Made by a program: the position numbers and the translations under genes. From Aphelocoma coerulescens (Eukaryota > Chordata > Aves > Passeriformes > Corvidae), in NCBI RefSeq assembly GCF_041296385.1, contig NW_027184085.1:53659109-53723108 (forward strand): a DNA stretch of 64,000 nucleotides, read 5' to 3'. Below, piece after piece: positions 52,101-64,000 of this stretch; position 1 is the first letter of the stretch, and every line of letters starts with the position of its first letter. Below the pieces are notes generated by a model. It was not told the DNA's origin and made no database searches. It saw nothing but the letters and a program-made list of their open reading frames with translations.

Positions 52101-55100
52101 CCATTGAAGGAAAAACATCACATCCAGTCCAACATGCACCAGTGAAACTTTTCTGGTGTAAGCCATGGACTCCTAAGTAGCTCAGACACTTTGAAAATAT
52201 TGCTCTTCATCCAAATAAAGTAAAAGAGCAGCCAATATTCAGGGTAAGTGGCTTTACTAGTAATGTTGCTTAAAGCAACCTCCCACATGCTTCACCTTCA
52301 GTGACTAACTCCATAACTGAAACGTCTGGCGATGGTCCAAACAAAACAGTGTGTTTTCCATTAAGAGTGGAAAAAAAATTACAGTGTATAAATTTACAAC
52401 GAAGCCATGTTGTTTGCTGTGAACTAGCAGTGACATAGTGTGATTTTAGTAAGAAACCCCATAATTTCATTACTTAACACTGTGCAAGTCAAGCATACAA
52501 TGAAAAACAAAGCAGATCCCGTCATTCATCAAAGAATTGTCCATCAGTAAAACTCCTGAGCCTTTGGAATCACACCACCAGTGTGGGTGGGCTTCTGCCT
52601 CCTCCTCCTTCTTCCCTAATCATGCCCAGCCCGTTTGCAGCTGGCTTTGTCCCCACGGTCAGTAGTGGAGTGCTGTGCTGAGGAGGGCTGTGGCTGTGGT
52701 CCCGGTGCTTGCTCCTCTCCTGGGGCTCAGTGCCGATGCACAAGGCTATCACATGATACCATGCAGCAGTCCCAACACTGTGCTACCCCGCACCTTCCCT
52801 TTTGCTCTGCCTCTAATCCAGACACCCGGGACACAGTCAACAAATGCAAGGGATAATCAAAAGAAAGAGGAAATACAGCCAGATGAATAAAATACTGTGC
52901 CGAGAATCCAAAGATAGAAATTATGCCTGGCTCTGCCACACATTACATACCACTAGGCAATTAGCCCTCAGTATTTAAGTTTTCCATCTCAGTAAGGGGT
53001 ATTAGGTTTGTGCCCTCGCTCCCTTTCCACCATGAGTTCTACAGTATGGGAAATACCTCTAATAAATATACCAGAACAATAAACGAACATGTTAATGGGA
53101 AAACATTTCCAACAGCAAATGAGGCCATTTCTGGATCAGGACTCTAGTCACTCAGTTAAACAAGTCTGTCACCCAGCTGACTCACTGTCAGCTCGGGCGT
53201 GAGCTGGTTAGTAATCTTTTTACCTCATTCTTGGAGGAGAGTTTGGATAAGAAAGAGAAAATTACATAAGAATGCAGTTGGACACCAAAAAGTAGTAATG
53301 AGGGAAGAAAGCAAAATATGTGTTTAGGGATTATAAACTAAAAAGAGAATTGTAGAAAAAAGTAAAAGTAATGGATTAAATGTAAAGGTGAAAAACTCCT
53401 TGTTCGTAAGCTTTGCTGAACCACAGACAGAAAACTAATGGGCTGCTAAGCTTGATTTTCTGCAGGCCTGGAAAGGAGGAAGCCATTAAAGGACCTGCTG
53501 AAAAGTAGGATGCTGAAGTAGTGTCCATCAGGAAATGGCTGTGTTTCCTGAAAACCTGGAAGGCTTGAGTTAGTCAGCAGGTTTATCATTTAAACAGACT
53601 CAGACCCTTACAGCTGCTGAGAAGGGTTATGGAAAATCAGTGGAACCATGTGGACCTGTGGAGTGGTGTTGAAGGGGAGCCTGTGGTGCTTGGGAGGAGA
53701 AAAAGGGAATGGGCTTTGCCTGAAAAACAGAGAGCAGAGACCTTCAGCTCCAAAATATGACTAAAACACAGAGCAGCATTTGTTTGAGCAGACTTAGTTA
53801 ACAAGAGATCCATTATGGAGGATCTTGGCTGAAACCTACAGCATCAAACTCACTAACGGGTGTGATGGCTGTTGGATGGGAGCATGAATCCTCAACGCTC
53901 TATGAAAAAACATGACCTGAATTTTCCCTGGTTTTCTCCCCTGGGGTTCTGGTCCCTTCAGGCATGGCGATTCCTCAGGAGCAACCAAGAATTTTCATTC
54001 ATAAATACTAAGATGAAATGGGACAAAAAGGGCACTGGTGACCATATCAAACTGACCCTCTGTGCCAGCTGCAGGCTCACTGGGGCTGATTTCCACCACA
54101 CTCGTTGCAGGATAGAGGCCAAGCCATCCAGCTGCCAGCCCCAGTTTCCTGTTGTATTTTGTTCAGTTGGACTTATTTCTTTCCTCCCCTTTGTGATGGC
54201 TGGAAACGTGTTCCTTTCTTCCCACACTAGAGCCAAGGCCATGGCCATGGCTGTGTTTTGCTGAAACAATCAATTGGACACTCTCCTGTTGAATTTTGGT
54301 GTAACAATTAAGTTCAGAAGGAAGGTAGTACAGTTGCTCAAATTAGGCGTCACGACAGAGTGCTTCTGTCTCTCTGTAGAGACAGACCAAAAGGCAGAAT
54401 GGATTTTCCCCTGCTTGTGCAAACAGAATGGAATGTGAATGAGACATCCAAGACTGACAAGGTTGGTGCTATTGGCAGGGATTTCCTTCTAGCATAACTG
54501 AAATTATGAAATTCTAATGGTCTCAGGGCACATGAAATCCTTCTCATTTAAGTTGATTTGCAAGATCATTGATTTCAGAGGTCTGCTACCGTCTCCCAGG
54601 ACACTAAAAGTGATGCAATGAAAGTCCTGCTGACTTCAGAGACTTTTGGGTGGGAATATCCCTGCCATGGAAGGAAGCAGGAGTCTCACCAATGGTTCCA
54701 GGGGCTGAAGCCAGCACAGAGCTTCCCATATTGCCCAGCACCAAGCCTCTGGATGGGATATTCAGGATGCTCAGGATGTCAGTACCCTCTCAGTCCTTGG
54801 ACATCTCCTTGGAAGCAGAAAAGAAGGCACCACACCAGGGGTTTAACTGGAATGCACAATACCAACCATGTCCACTTCATGTCCACTTTATAAGAGCATT
54901 TGTCCATTAGACCAAACAAATGGTTTTCAGGCAGGCCAGTGGCCCTTTTTAGGAAGAAAACAGTATTTCTCTTTTATGTATTCTCAATCAAATTTGCTGC
55001 AGTGTTCAGTACACTGGTGGGATCTACTTCTGCAATAAGATCATTAACTTGTTTGCACAGTTTTGCAGAAAGAATACCCTAGAAAAATCAATTGTCACAG

Positions 55101-58100
55101 GTTTAAATTCCTACTAAAATAGATCTTTTAAGCTGTTTACAGAACCACATGAGATGAAATGCAGGAAGTGGTGTTACTATCTTCCATACAGTCATGGTCT
55201 TGCCTTGTTTCTCTGTAAATTCCAGATGATCCTATAGTGATCAGAAAATCAAATTCAGGTGTATGTCCATAAGACCAAGATCAAAACCTGGGCACTGCCT
55301 TCTACACTTTTTTAAGTGGGAGCTATACCTGTCTTTGAGGTGATCTCTGAAAACTCATGAAAATAAAAACAAAAGCCAAAGTCCATACTAATATTCAGGA
55401 CAAGGGCAAAGTTTCCCTTTACCAAGGACTGGTATTAAGACTCTGTATCTGTATTAAGCTGTATCTGTGACAGCAAGTGATCAGGCTGAGGAAGGCACAA
55501 GCATGGCTGTGGGTCACTCATAGCAGCTGGATGAGTGTTAGCCTGGAATCTGGATTTCCTTCCATCCTAATCATTATCCTCATTGTATTTTTGGGGTTAA
55601 GGTAAAGATGAAGTTTGTGGTTTGAAATCATATTGATGCAGTGGCTGAGATTTCCAAAGAAAAGTTTTCCATATTATTTTTGATAGAATTAGTGCTAACC
55701 ATGGGGGGGTGGAATTAGATCTTGTTCACAACCAGTGAGAATCTTAAACCACCAATGCAAATGTGTTTCAGAGAAACATTTCCACCCTACTTCACAATCG
55801 CCTACAAAACTGCCGCTACAAATCGTGGGCCATTCATAGCATACATATTTTGGAGACTTTTCAGAGCCAGGAGTGGTTGTCAAAAAACTGGAGCTCTGAA
55901 ATCAGGTAGTGATCAATATCCAGTGGGGATAATGCCTTTTCCTTGGTACATTATCCTCTCTGGGGAAGCAAGCAGGAGTTTGGAGACCCAGTAACATGGT
56001 GGCACCCTTGGCAAGAGACAGAGGCACTGTTGATATTATCAAAGGTAGGTTTCAGAGTAAGTGGAACAACCTGCTTTTCCTGTAGTTGTTTTTACATATT
56101 GTAGACATTTAAAACCTTGTGTTTCTAGAACCTGACTATTGAAATGTATTTACTTTTCAGTTTTTCAAAGGTATTTGCCTACACATTGTTCTTCTAGAAA
56201 TGTAAAAAAGATCTTAGGATAACATTATTTACCATTTAGTTTGATATTCACTGTTTTTTATCTGCTACATATCCACCTACAATACATTTTGCACTGGTAT
56301 AGAGTGATTTTCTTTAAGGTATTTATTTTTCAGCAGATAAGTTGGCATCCAAAAGGAAAGAGAAAAGAAGGACAACCAGAAATACTGGTGCAGTGTTTGG
56401 TGTGTAAGTTCCCTCTTCACCTCAGTTTGACCATGTGGTAAGCTGTTCTCAGGAGGCATTTCCAAAGTTTGTACATCTGCTTAGGGGCGACTCTCTCCCT
56501 CATATGAAAATCCCCACTGCATTGTGGTGTTTATTATAAACAGAGGTCATGGTGTGGTGTGGAGAGAGGAAAGCTTAGGGAATGTATAGGAGACTGGCTG
56601 AAGGATGCTTTTGGCATATGCTTTATTGGCCAAAAGGATGATCTTAATCAGCTGAAGAATGCTCACATCTTCAGGCATAAAGATGGTCCATCTTTAGAAA
56701 ATACCTAGAATTTCTGACCTCCAAGAATTATTTGTGGGAGTTAGAAAGCTGGTCCCAGTAAATCACCAGCGCTTACAAATCCCAGAATGTGCCTCTCCCA
56801 TCTCCAAGCACAGTAGAAGGGCTGAGGAGCCAGAGCTGCTCTGTGACGACTTGCCTTCAGCAAACTCTGAAGTAAAAATCAGCAAACTCTGACAGAGTAA
56901 ACAGAAATAATGCAGCTGAATGATGACGGGCTGCTGGAGGTCTTTCCAGAAATCATCCATCGTACGTGAGCACAGACACGTCGGGAGCACTGACTGCATT
57001 TCCTATTTATTTGGTGAATGAGCACTCATAGCTGTTGCAGTAAGGATAGAAATTAGCTGAATTATGGCTCTAGGAAAGGGGTGTCATGACAACACTCACA
57101 GTATGGAGAGGCGTTAACAGCAGGAAGGGAGAAATTTTTGGAAAAAGGAAGTGTGGGACCTGTAAAGAGGAAATGGAAACTGAAAGCACAGCCTGAATAG
57201 ATGGAGGGTTTTGTCTGTGATCCAGGCAGCAGTGTCACTACAAAGTGGTTTGAGAACTACTGGTTTGGATATTCCAATCCAGTGCACACAATTTTCACCC
57301 AGGCAGATGTCTCTTTCATACAGTTGTTTAAAACAACTTCCTTATGATTTCAGAGGTGTGTTTTTCCATAGGATTTGGTACTACCCTGTTTCTGAAATTG
57401 GTGCTAGAACCCTACTACAGGTAAGGAAAACAGCAAAATCGGTACAAATAATTTGTTTGTTTAGAGTATCTTCCATCAACTATTATGGGATGGAAATAGC
57501 TTTTAACTCGTACACTGACATGACCCAAACACCAGTGGCCAGGAAATGCTTGTGAACTCAACTGAAATCTGAGCTCCCAGCAGACATGAAAGGAAAAATC
57601 AGGCAGGCATCTGTCCTGAGGCACCTGAGAGGAAAAAAGAAACTGATGCAGCAAGTAGAAAATGTTGCTGTCTTCCACTGAGAAGATCTTGCATGCCGGA
57701 GGGCCTCAAAGCACATTAGAGAACATCTGTATTGATGCCAGCCCCCCAGGACGACTGTGGACCTTGGGAGAAACAGATCAAAACTTGTGTGTTGGCACAG
57801 GAGGATCACTTCATCCACAGATGTCATCTCTCTGTGGTGAAATGGGAATATGGAAATCTAATGACATTGCATACCTTAGCTCTGCATCCAGAACAGGCAG
57901 ATTCATCAACTAGTCTATCTTCTAAATTATGTTAAAGTGAATCAAAACACGTGCTGCTGCAGAAACTGCACAAAGCATCATAGGCATGTGAGTTGTGCTG
58001 TAAAAAGCTATCCCAGTACTTGGGACTGCTCATACTGACAAGTCTTTTCCTGCAGCTGGAAAATATATATTTCAGCAATGTGATGGCCAAGGGATTAGTG

Positions 58101-61100
58101 GAAATTCTTGTGGGACAGATTCTTGCAAGAAAGGGTGTTATTAAGTGACCTTTCTCCCATAAAAGTCTAGAAGTGGTCTGGAAAAACCTAACTGCCTGGA
58201 ATAACTCCAGGCTGCTAAAACTTAGTTTGACCACTGCAGAAGTGAAGTGTCTTCCTTAAAAGCAAAGGAGAATTCCTCATTTTCCACCAGCTGGAGATGT
58301 TGATTGCTTCAATTCTGTTGCCACATACCAGGGCTCTTCCCTCTTCAGCTCTCCATCTCTTTGTTTTTCTTTGACCATGCTCCTCATCTTCTAAGTGCTT
58401 CCTGACTCAGTGATGCTCTGCCAGTCAGTTCTACTCCCTGTCGATTACTTGCTTTGACCAGGGCTCCTTCAGGATCCTTTCCATTAGAAAATTTCTTCTA
58501 TTTCTGGGTCACACTATCTGCAAGAGCAGAACCTGAAGATGAACTCAATCTTTCTATCTTTCAGAACTTTCCTTTAAGGTACACATCTCACTGGTTTGAG
58601 CTCAACTCTTAGTCTCGTGAAAAAACCTCTCATCTGTAGCTCTGGATGTCCCAAGCACAATTCTTCAGGACTATTCAATCTCAGCATTTCTTTGTGTCCA
58701 ACTGCCATAAGAAGACCAGAAGCAGTTTACATAATCCAGGAAGAAATACAGCTGCAGACAGTGGTCTTCCAATGACATCTCTAAACAAATTCGCTGCACT
58801 TGTCTATCTGAAAATATGCTTAGAGTACTATCTTGCTCTCTCCTCTCTCTCCCTGGCCTCTTGTTTCCTCCATCTGTTGCATATTGTCATAAATATGGGG
58901 CAAAATTATTCTATTTCCTGAATGCTTCTGCATGACCTAGCACCATAAAGTCCTAACTTTACAGAGAACCCTTGGGTACTACAAAGATTTGTGCAGAAAA
59001 TTTAGACCTCTTAAGTTAGGGTCAAAGGATATGTTTTGAGGCCTTGTCCCAGCAGGAAGAAATAAAAGGTTTGGCATTTTACATGTGTTACGATCATCGC
59101 AAAATTATACTGGTTTTTATCGTAAATGAGCCCACCCTCCAGAAAAAAGTATCTGGGAGGTTCATTTCTGCCTATCCTTGCATGTTAAAGCAAGAGAAAA
59201 ATTGTGCTGTCAGAGAAATGGCATGCTAAACTCATAAGCTGCATACTTGGTGGTGTGGAGTGTCACATGTGGGATTCTGTCTCGCTCTGTTGCTAAGCCC
59301 TTTAAAATGCTTTCGAACAAATAGACGGTTACTCCTCCAAGGATTCTGGTTCAATTATAAAACTGTCTTTTGGATCAGTGAAGATATGAATCAGGCAAGA
59401 TATTTTCTGATGCTCTCTGGATTCCACAACTTGAAATAATCTTGCTGGAGAAAACAAAGTCAGGACTGTGGGGAGCAGTTAACATAATTTTGGAAAGATA
59501 CATGATAGATTTGCATTTCCTGGCCATTTTTTCCCCTTTTTTCACAGTAGTTTGTTCTCTTTTTCTGTACATAATAGAATTTCTCCCTTTTGTATTGCAT
59601 AAGCATTCCTCTTCTGTAGCTATATGCTATTAACAAAGATGCTGCAGCAGGAGAAAAAATAGGTGCATAAATGGTAATATAAATATCTTCCCATTTATTA
59701 GACCCATTTGACTGTGACAGCCAATTGTACTGGTTTTAGTGGGACTGAAAGAACAGTTAACTGTGACCTGGGCAAGGAGTCCCAGCTTGTCCCTGTTGTA
59801 GGTATGGAATCACTCCTGTAGCCACAGGCAGAAGACGAGCGACTGTGTGCACACGGAGACTGTTCAAATCACAGGGAAAGTCTGAGGATTACTTCATACA
59901 ATTCATTCAAGACTGTTCCCAGCCCAGTTCCTATCAGCAGTCTGGTTAATGAATCAAAATTCTTTGAGCTGGCAACTGCTTTCCATGAAACTGTCCTGGG
60001 ATGAATTTTTGGCTAGTCACAGAGGCCCGTTAGTGAGAAATAAATTTTCTGAGCGAAGAACTGGTATGGGAATTTTATCACATTGCAGTGGTACAACCAT
60101 ATGCAAAGATGAAAAATTATTCCCAAAGTGACTCTAAAGAAGGGAAAAAATAAAATTACCTCATACCAAATCACTCCTTGCAGTCACATGCCTTGAAATT
60201 AAAACTATAGGAAATCATTAGCAGATTTGGTAATAACTCCCATTACTTTAAAAGAAAAACTGCTACAGAGCTACAACCTTGATTCATATTAATCAGTACA
60301 GCCCCATCAAAATCACTCTTCAGTTTCTGAAACCTAAAGATTAAAGGAAAAATTATAGGAAAGGCAAGTCATCCCAGCAGCATAGATCTATTCTACAGGA
60401 CCCTAAATATCCACCCAGACAGGAAGGGCACCACACACTGCAGAACAAATTCAGTCATAACTTGGATGGAAATTATGTTGGAAAAGATTTATAATAGGTT
60501 AATGCAAGATTTCAAATGTTTCATGTTTAATGAGTGTCATGAAGGATTTCAAGTAACTCTGAAATAAGTAAAGGCTAGAGGTAACTCAGTGCCCTCTGGA
60601 CACCTCACAAATTGATTACCAGTCACTAAGGCAATCTATTAAGCACTTAATAAACTTTTTAAAGCTATTTTTATAAAAGTCTCCATGAAAACTATGACCT
60701 ATATTTAATTTCTAACCCTTCTTCATCTACAAAAGACCCTGTTTTGCAACAAAAGTCCCTTTTTTACAACAAATAATCACTGTCTCTACTGGAGCTCATG
60801 GCATGATTTGCTGATTTCAAAGGAGGTGTTCTGCAAGTAAAGTACAACTTACACTGTTCTAAGAAGGCAGAATCGATCTCACACCCCCTGTTATTCTAAA
60901 AGAGGAAATTTTTTTTCATAAAGAAGAAGAAAACTGGCTGCAGATTCATGGAGAGATAGCAAGCATGAGATGTTTTCAGACAGTTGCAATGCAGAAGTCA
61001 GAGCCAGGATGGGTGAGGCTCTGTGCCTGCCAGGCACATAGGAGCAGCAGATAATACACTCCTCCAGATGACAAAACCACCTGCCCTAGCCCTGGAAAAT

Positions 61101-64000
61101 GCATCTGTACTCTGACTTAACTCGTTAAACCTACCCTGCCTTGTCCTTACTATTCTGCAGTAAAGTAAAAACCGCCTGTTTGCTTTCACAGAAGGAAAGA
61201 GCATAAAAGAAGGCAACAAGGTAATAGCTTGGCTCATAAAGCTAGGAAAAACTCCATCACACAATTAGAAAGTCAGATTTTCTGCACACCAGTTCAGATT
61301 ATTAGAAAACATTATGTGGAAACCTCATGAAGAGGTGTTTGGGGGTAAACTAGTTTCCATTTTTCTTCTCCGTACAGCTGGGTGGACTTTATAAGGACTA
61401 ACCATCTTGAATTAGCACAGCAGAGTACTAAGGACACAGCTGGCAAGGGAGGACCTTTGGAGACTCACTTTGGACAGGGAGAGGTTAATAGCAAATGTTG
61501 GCACAAGGGCTGAAAATTGGAAGAAAATATGTGCTCGGTGCTTTTAGAGGAGCATGAAAGGGAAGGTTTTTCTTGAACTTGTCTTGTGTTCAACTGTAGG
61601 GTAACGAGAGGAGTGCCTGTTTTACTATATTGCTTTTTCTCAGCTAAAATTTCCCTTGAGAAAGGTGTTGGGTTTTCTTCCCATTCTGCTTCCTTCTTCT
61701 TTGTTTACAGTCTCCTTATGAAAGCCCAGGAGCACTGTGTGAGTGCATGGTTGTAGAGTGGCCCTGCAGCTACACAGCATGTTTTTTGTCAAGTTCTGCA
61801 TGCTTTTTTTGCTTTTTTTTCGGCTGCATCCCCTCTCTGCTCACAGACCCCTCCACTGTGTGTCACTCATGATCCATAGCTGGGCCATCTGTACATACAG
61901 ACCTTAAAAAATGAAGCCTCTGACATGTTGGCTTCACATTGTCCCTGCCGCTTCCCACAGCACAAAGGGGTCACATATCACCCTTGAGTCTTCATGGGCT
62001 TTGAATGGATCAGCACCTGGAAATCATGGGCATACATGAGACTGTGCTGGACTTTGATGTTTTGGTTTAATTTTTGGGTTTTGGTTTTTTTAAGTTAAAT
62101 TTTTCATAGTATAGTTTTTTGGGGCTTGGAAAACTGGGAAATAATAGTGCCTTCTCCCTTCTCTCCTTTCCCCATAGATGCTGCTCCATCCACATCAGCA
62201 GGCAAATGATGCAGATTGGTGTGATTTACGTTTTGTGAAAGCTGGGATTTTGCCAACAAGCCACTTTCTAAATCTTTTGGGTGGAGATCTAGCTGGCACC
62301 ATGGTTAAATACCATGTACTAGCATGTTTTCTCTTGCTGTCAGAAACTGAACTACTCCAGCAAAAGCAAAAGGACAAACCCTGAAGAGGAGTAACAAAAA
62401 CTTTTTACAAAAAAAGGCCAAAAAGTATGAAGCAGCAGGCTGCCCAGGATGGGTGATCCAGCTATTGCATGTGATCTGCTTGTAATAAAATAATAGAAAT
62501 CTTGAGCCATTTGCCATGTTACAGTGCCCAGTGGAACAGGACAGCCCTGCTATTTGGCCTTCCAGGGTCTTTTTGTTCCATTAATTTTCCTTATGTTGCC
62601 TCTCTTTGCTTTTTTCTCTGAATTTCACTTTCTCCTCGTTTCATTTTTGCATTGTGCAGGAGGAGCACAGTGCAAAGAAAAGGGAGTAGAAGAGTGGCTG
62701 TGCCTCATTCTCATGCCGATTTGGTGCATGTTGCATACTTGATGCAGACAGGTGGCAATAAAGCTGCTGGCTTTCATGGAGGAAGATATGTGTGCTTTAC
62801 TATTTTTGCCTTGGAAAACATATGGTGAGTTCCTGTGTGAAGTTTGCCAGTTCTGAATTTTCTCAAGGTGTTTAATACATTAATTTGATTATTTTGCAAC
62901 ACAATTTTCAAAAACTGTTCCTGGTTGGCTTATCTTTTAAGTCAGACCATCTGGATAAAGATGTCTGTGTTTTTTGTCACTGTGAGACAGCAGGGATACA
63001 CTTGTTAGTTGGATCATTGCATTATTTTGCCCTTAGGCAAGAGGTGGAGAAGATGAAAAAGAAGATATTCATTTGATATGTGCACACAGAATTTCAGCCG
63101 TTTTCCATTTTCACCAGGAATTTATCCTGTTATTTTTCACCTCTCTTGGCACTCCTGCCATGAAGTTACATGTTTGCCCTTGACAAATATCAGACACTTT
63201 CTTTCTAATCCAATGGGATTCGGCCCAAAGATTTTAAAGTCAGGTCTTGACCAGTCCCTTTTGCTGAAACAAGGACTCTTCTGGTACCACACCAACATTT
63301 TCAGCATCTCCAGATCTTCATTACATTCAGGAACAAAAATGGTCAGTTTCCTTTTTTTAATTTTTTTTAATTAATGGAATGAAATAAACTGAAACAGTAG
63401 CTCTCTGTGATATTCCTAGCTTGCATGAATCCAGAAGTGACACACATACCAGAGATCAAGCAAACTCATTTCTGTACCTTTCTGGAAAGAACAAAGTTTC
63501 AGCCCTTCAGGGTTTTCTGCAGTAGCCCTAAGGACTTCTTTTATACTTTCTGCATTTTACTTTTGTTTTGTTTTAGCACAATCATTCTATATAAACCCAG
63601 CAATTCAGGTTGCCTTTGAGCATGTGACTTTGTTACATCTTTTAAAATCATATATAATATTAAAGTTCGACATTAACTTAATATCATTTCTGATTCACTT
63701 AATCATCTGATAAGAAAATAAATGCATACATAAGTGCGTTTTCTGTTCTGTCAAAAAGTAGTTATGTCACCTCTTTTTTTGGATCTTTGGCAGCCTCTTC
63801 AGCATTTTGTAATTTCATAGAGATGGCTGTTTTGACGTAACTGTGTGTAATGACTTATTGTGTAACAGTATATTCAAACCATGAGATATTCAAGAACTGA
63901 CCAAGGGAATATATGGAGACATTAAAAATCTGTAGTGTGAAACTCGGCATTAAAACCATATGGTGTACAGCTACATCTCTGGTTATGTCAGAGGTCTGTT
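49197..64000. other. Non-coding sequence to the window end
   Basis: About 14.8 kb without a supported exon on either strand, and without a recognisable interspersed repeat. Open frames are short and mutually overlapping on both strands; the longest are about 114-130 codons, at 50790, 53872 and 57211. From knowledge of the mammalian locus, the next gene beyond the LPAR1 3' end is MUSK in tail-to-tail orientation, but I saw no kinase-domain exon on the minus strand here. Confidence 0.5.
54365..54386. repeat. Perfect 9-bp inverted repeat
   Basis: TCTGTCTCT and AGAGACAGA are exact reverse complements around a CTGT loop. It is small and within chance expectation for the window; no linked element was identified. 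Confidence 0.5.

Noticed and set aside
59861..59885. GTTCAAATC-like motif reminiscent of a tRNA B box
   Set aside because: No A box or cloverleaf arms at suitable spacing.

Overview
This is a bird-type vertebrate nuclear sequence dominated by one protein-coding gene, LPAR1 (lysophosphatidic acid receptor 1), on the + strand. Evidence for a bird is the low density of interspersed repeats, two CR1 retroposon 3' ends finishing in the typical ATTCTATG octamer repeat, and a bird-type ERVL-like LTR with a decayed pol fragment. The species cannot be fixed from the window.

Layout. Positions 1 to about 1620 hold the 3' part of a degraded endogenous retrovirus on the minus strand: LTR at the window edge, polypurine tract, then broken integrase. 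Positions 1621-10976 are non-coding and are probably the intron upstream of the main LPAR1 coding exon. The main exon (10977-11724) encodes the N-terminus and TM1 to early TM6. A 29,861-bp intron (11725-41585) follows. The last exon (41586-41887) encodes the rest of TM6, TM7 and the cytoplasmic tail. Joined, the two exons give 346 residues counted from the Met at 10986. That is the mammalian 364-residue protein minus an 18-residue N-terminal piece, which in mammals lies on a separate upstream exon and was not found here. The 3' UTR follows, with a poly(A) signal at 42618. From about 42660 to 64000 I see no gene, only simple repeats and a second, internally deleted CR1 copy.

The receptor is complete apart from the optional first coding exon. 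Glycosylation sites, LPA-contacting residues, extracellular disulfide cysteines, ERH and NPxxY motifs, palmitoylation cysteines and the C-terminal PDZ-binding tail are all present, and both splice junctions are canonical. No RNA gene, CRISPR array, operon or other multi-gene system was seen, and I found no convincing undescribed system. The points most worth a second look are the missing N-terminal exon, a strong G-quadruplex motif 0.2 kb before the last exon, a triplicated acceptor-like repeat inside the long intron, a CpG-enriched intronic segment, a perfect 12-bp inverted repeat and the internally deleted CR1.
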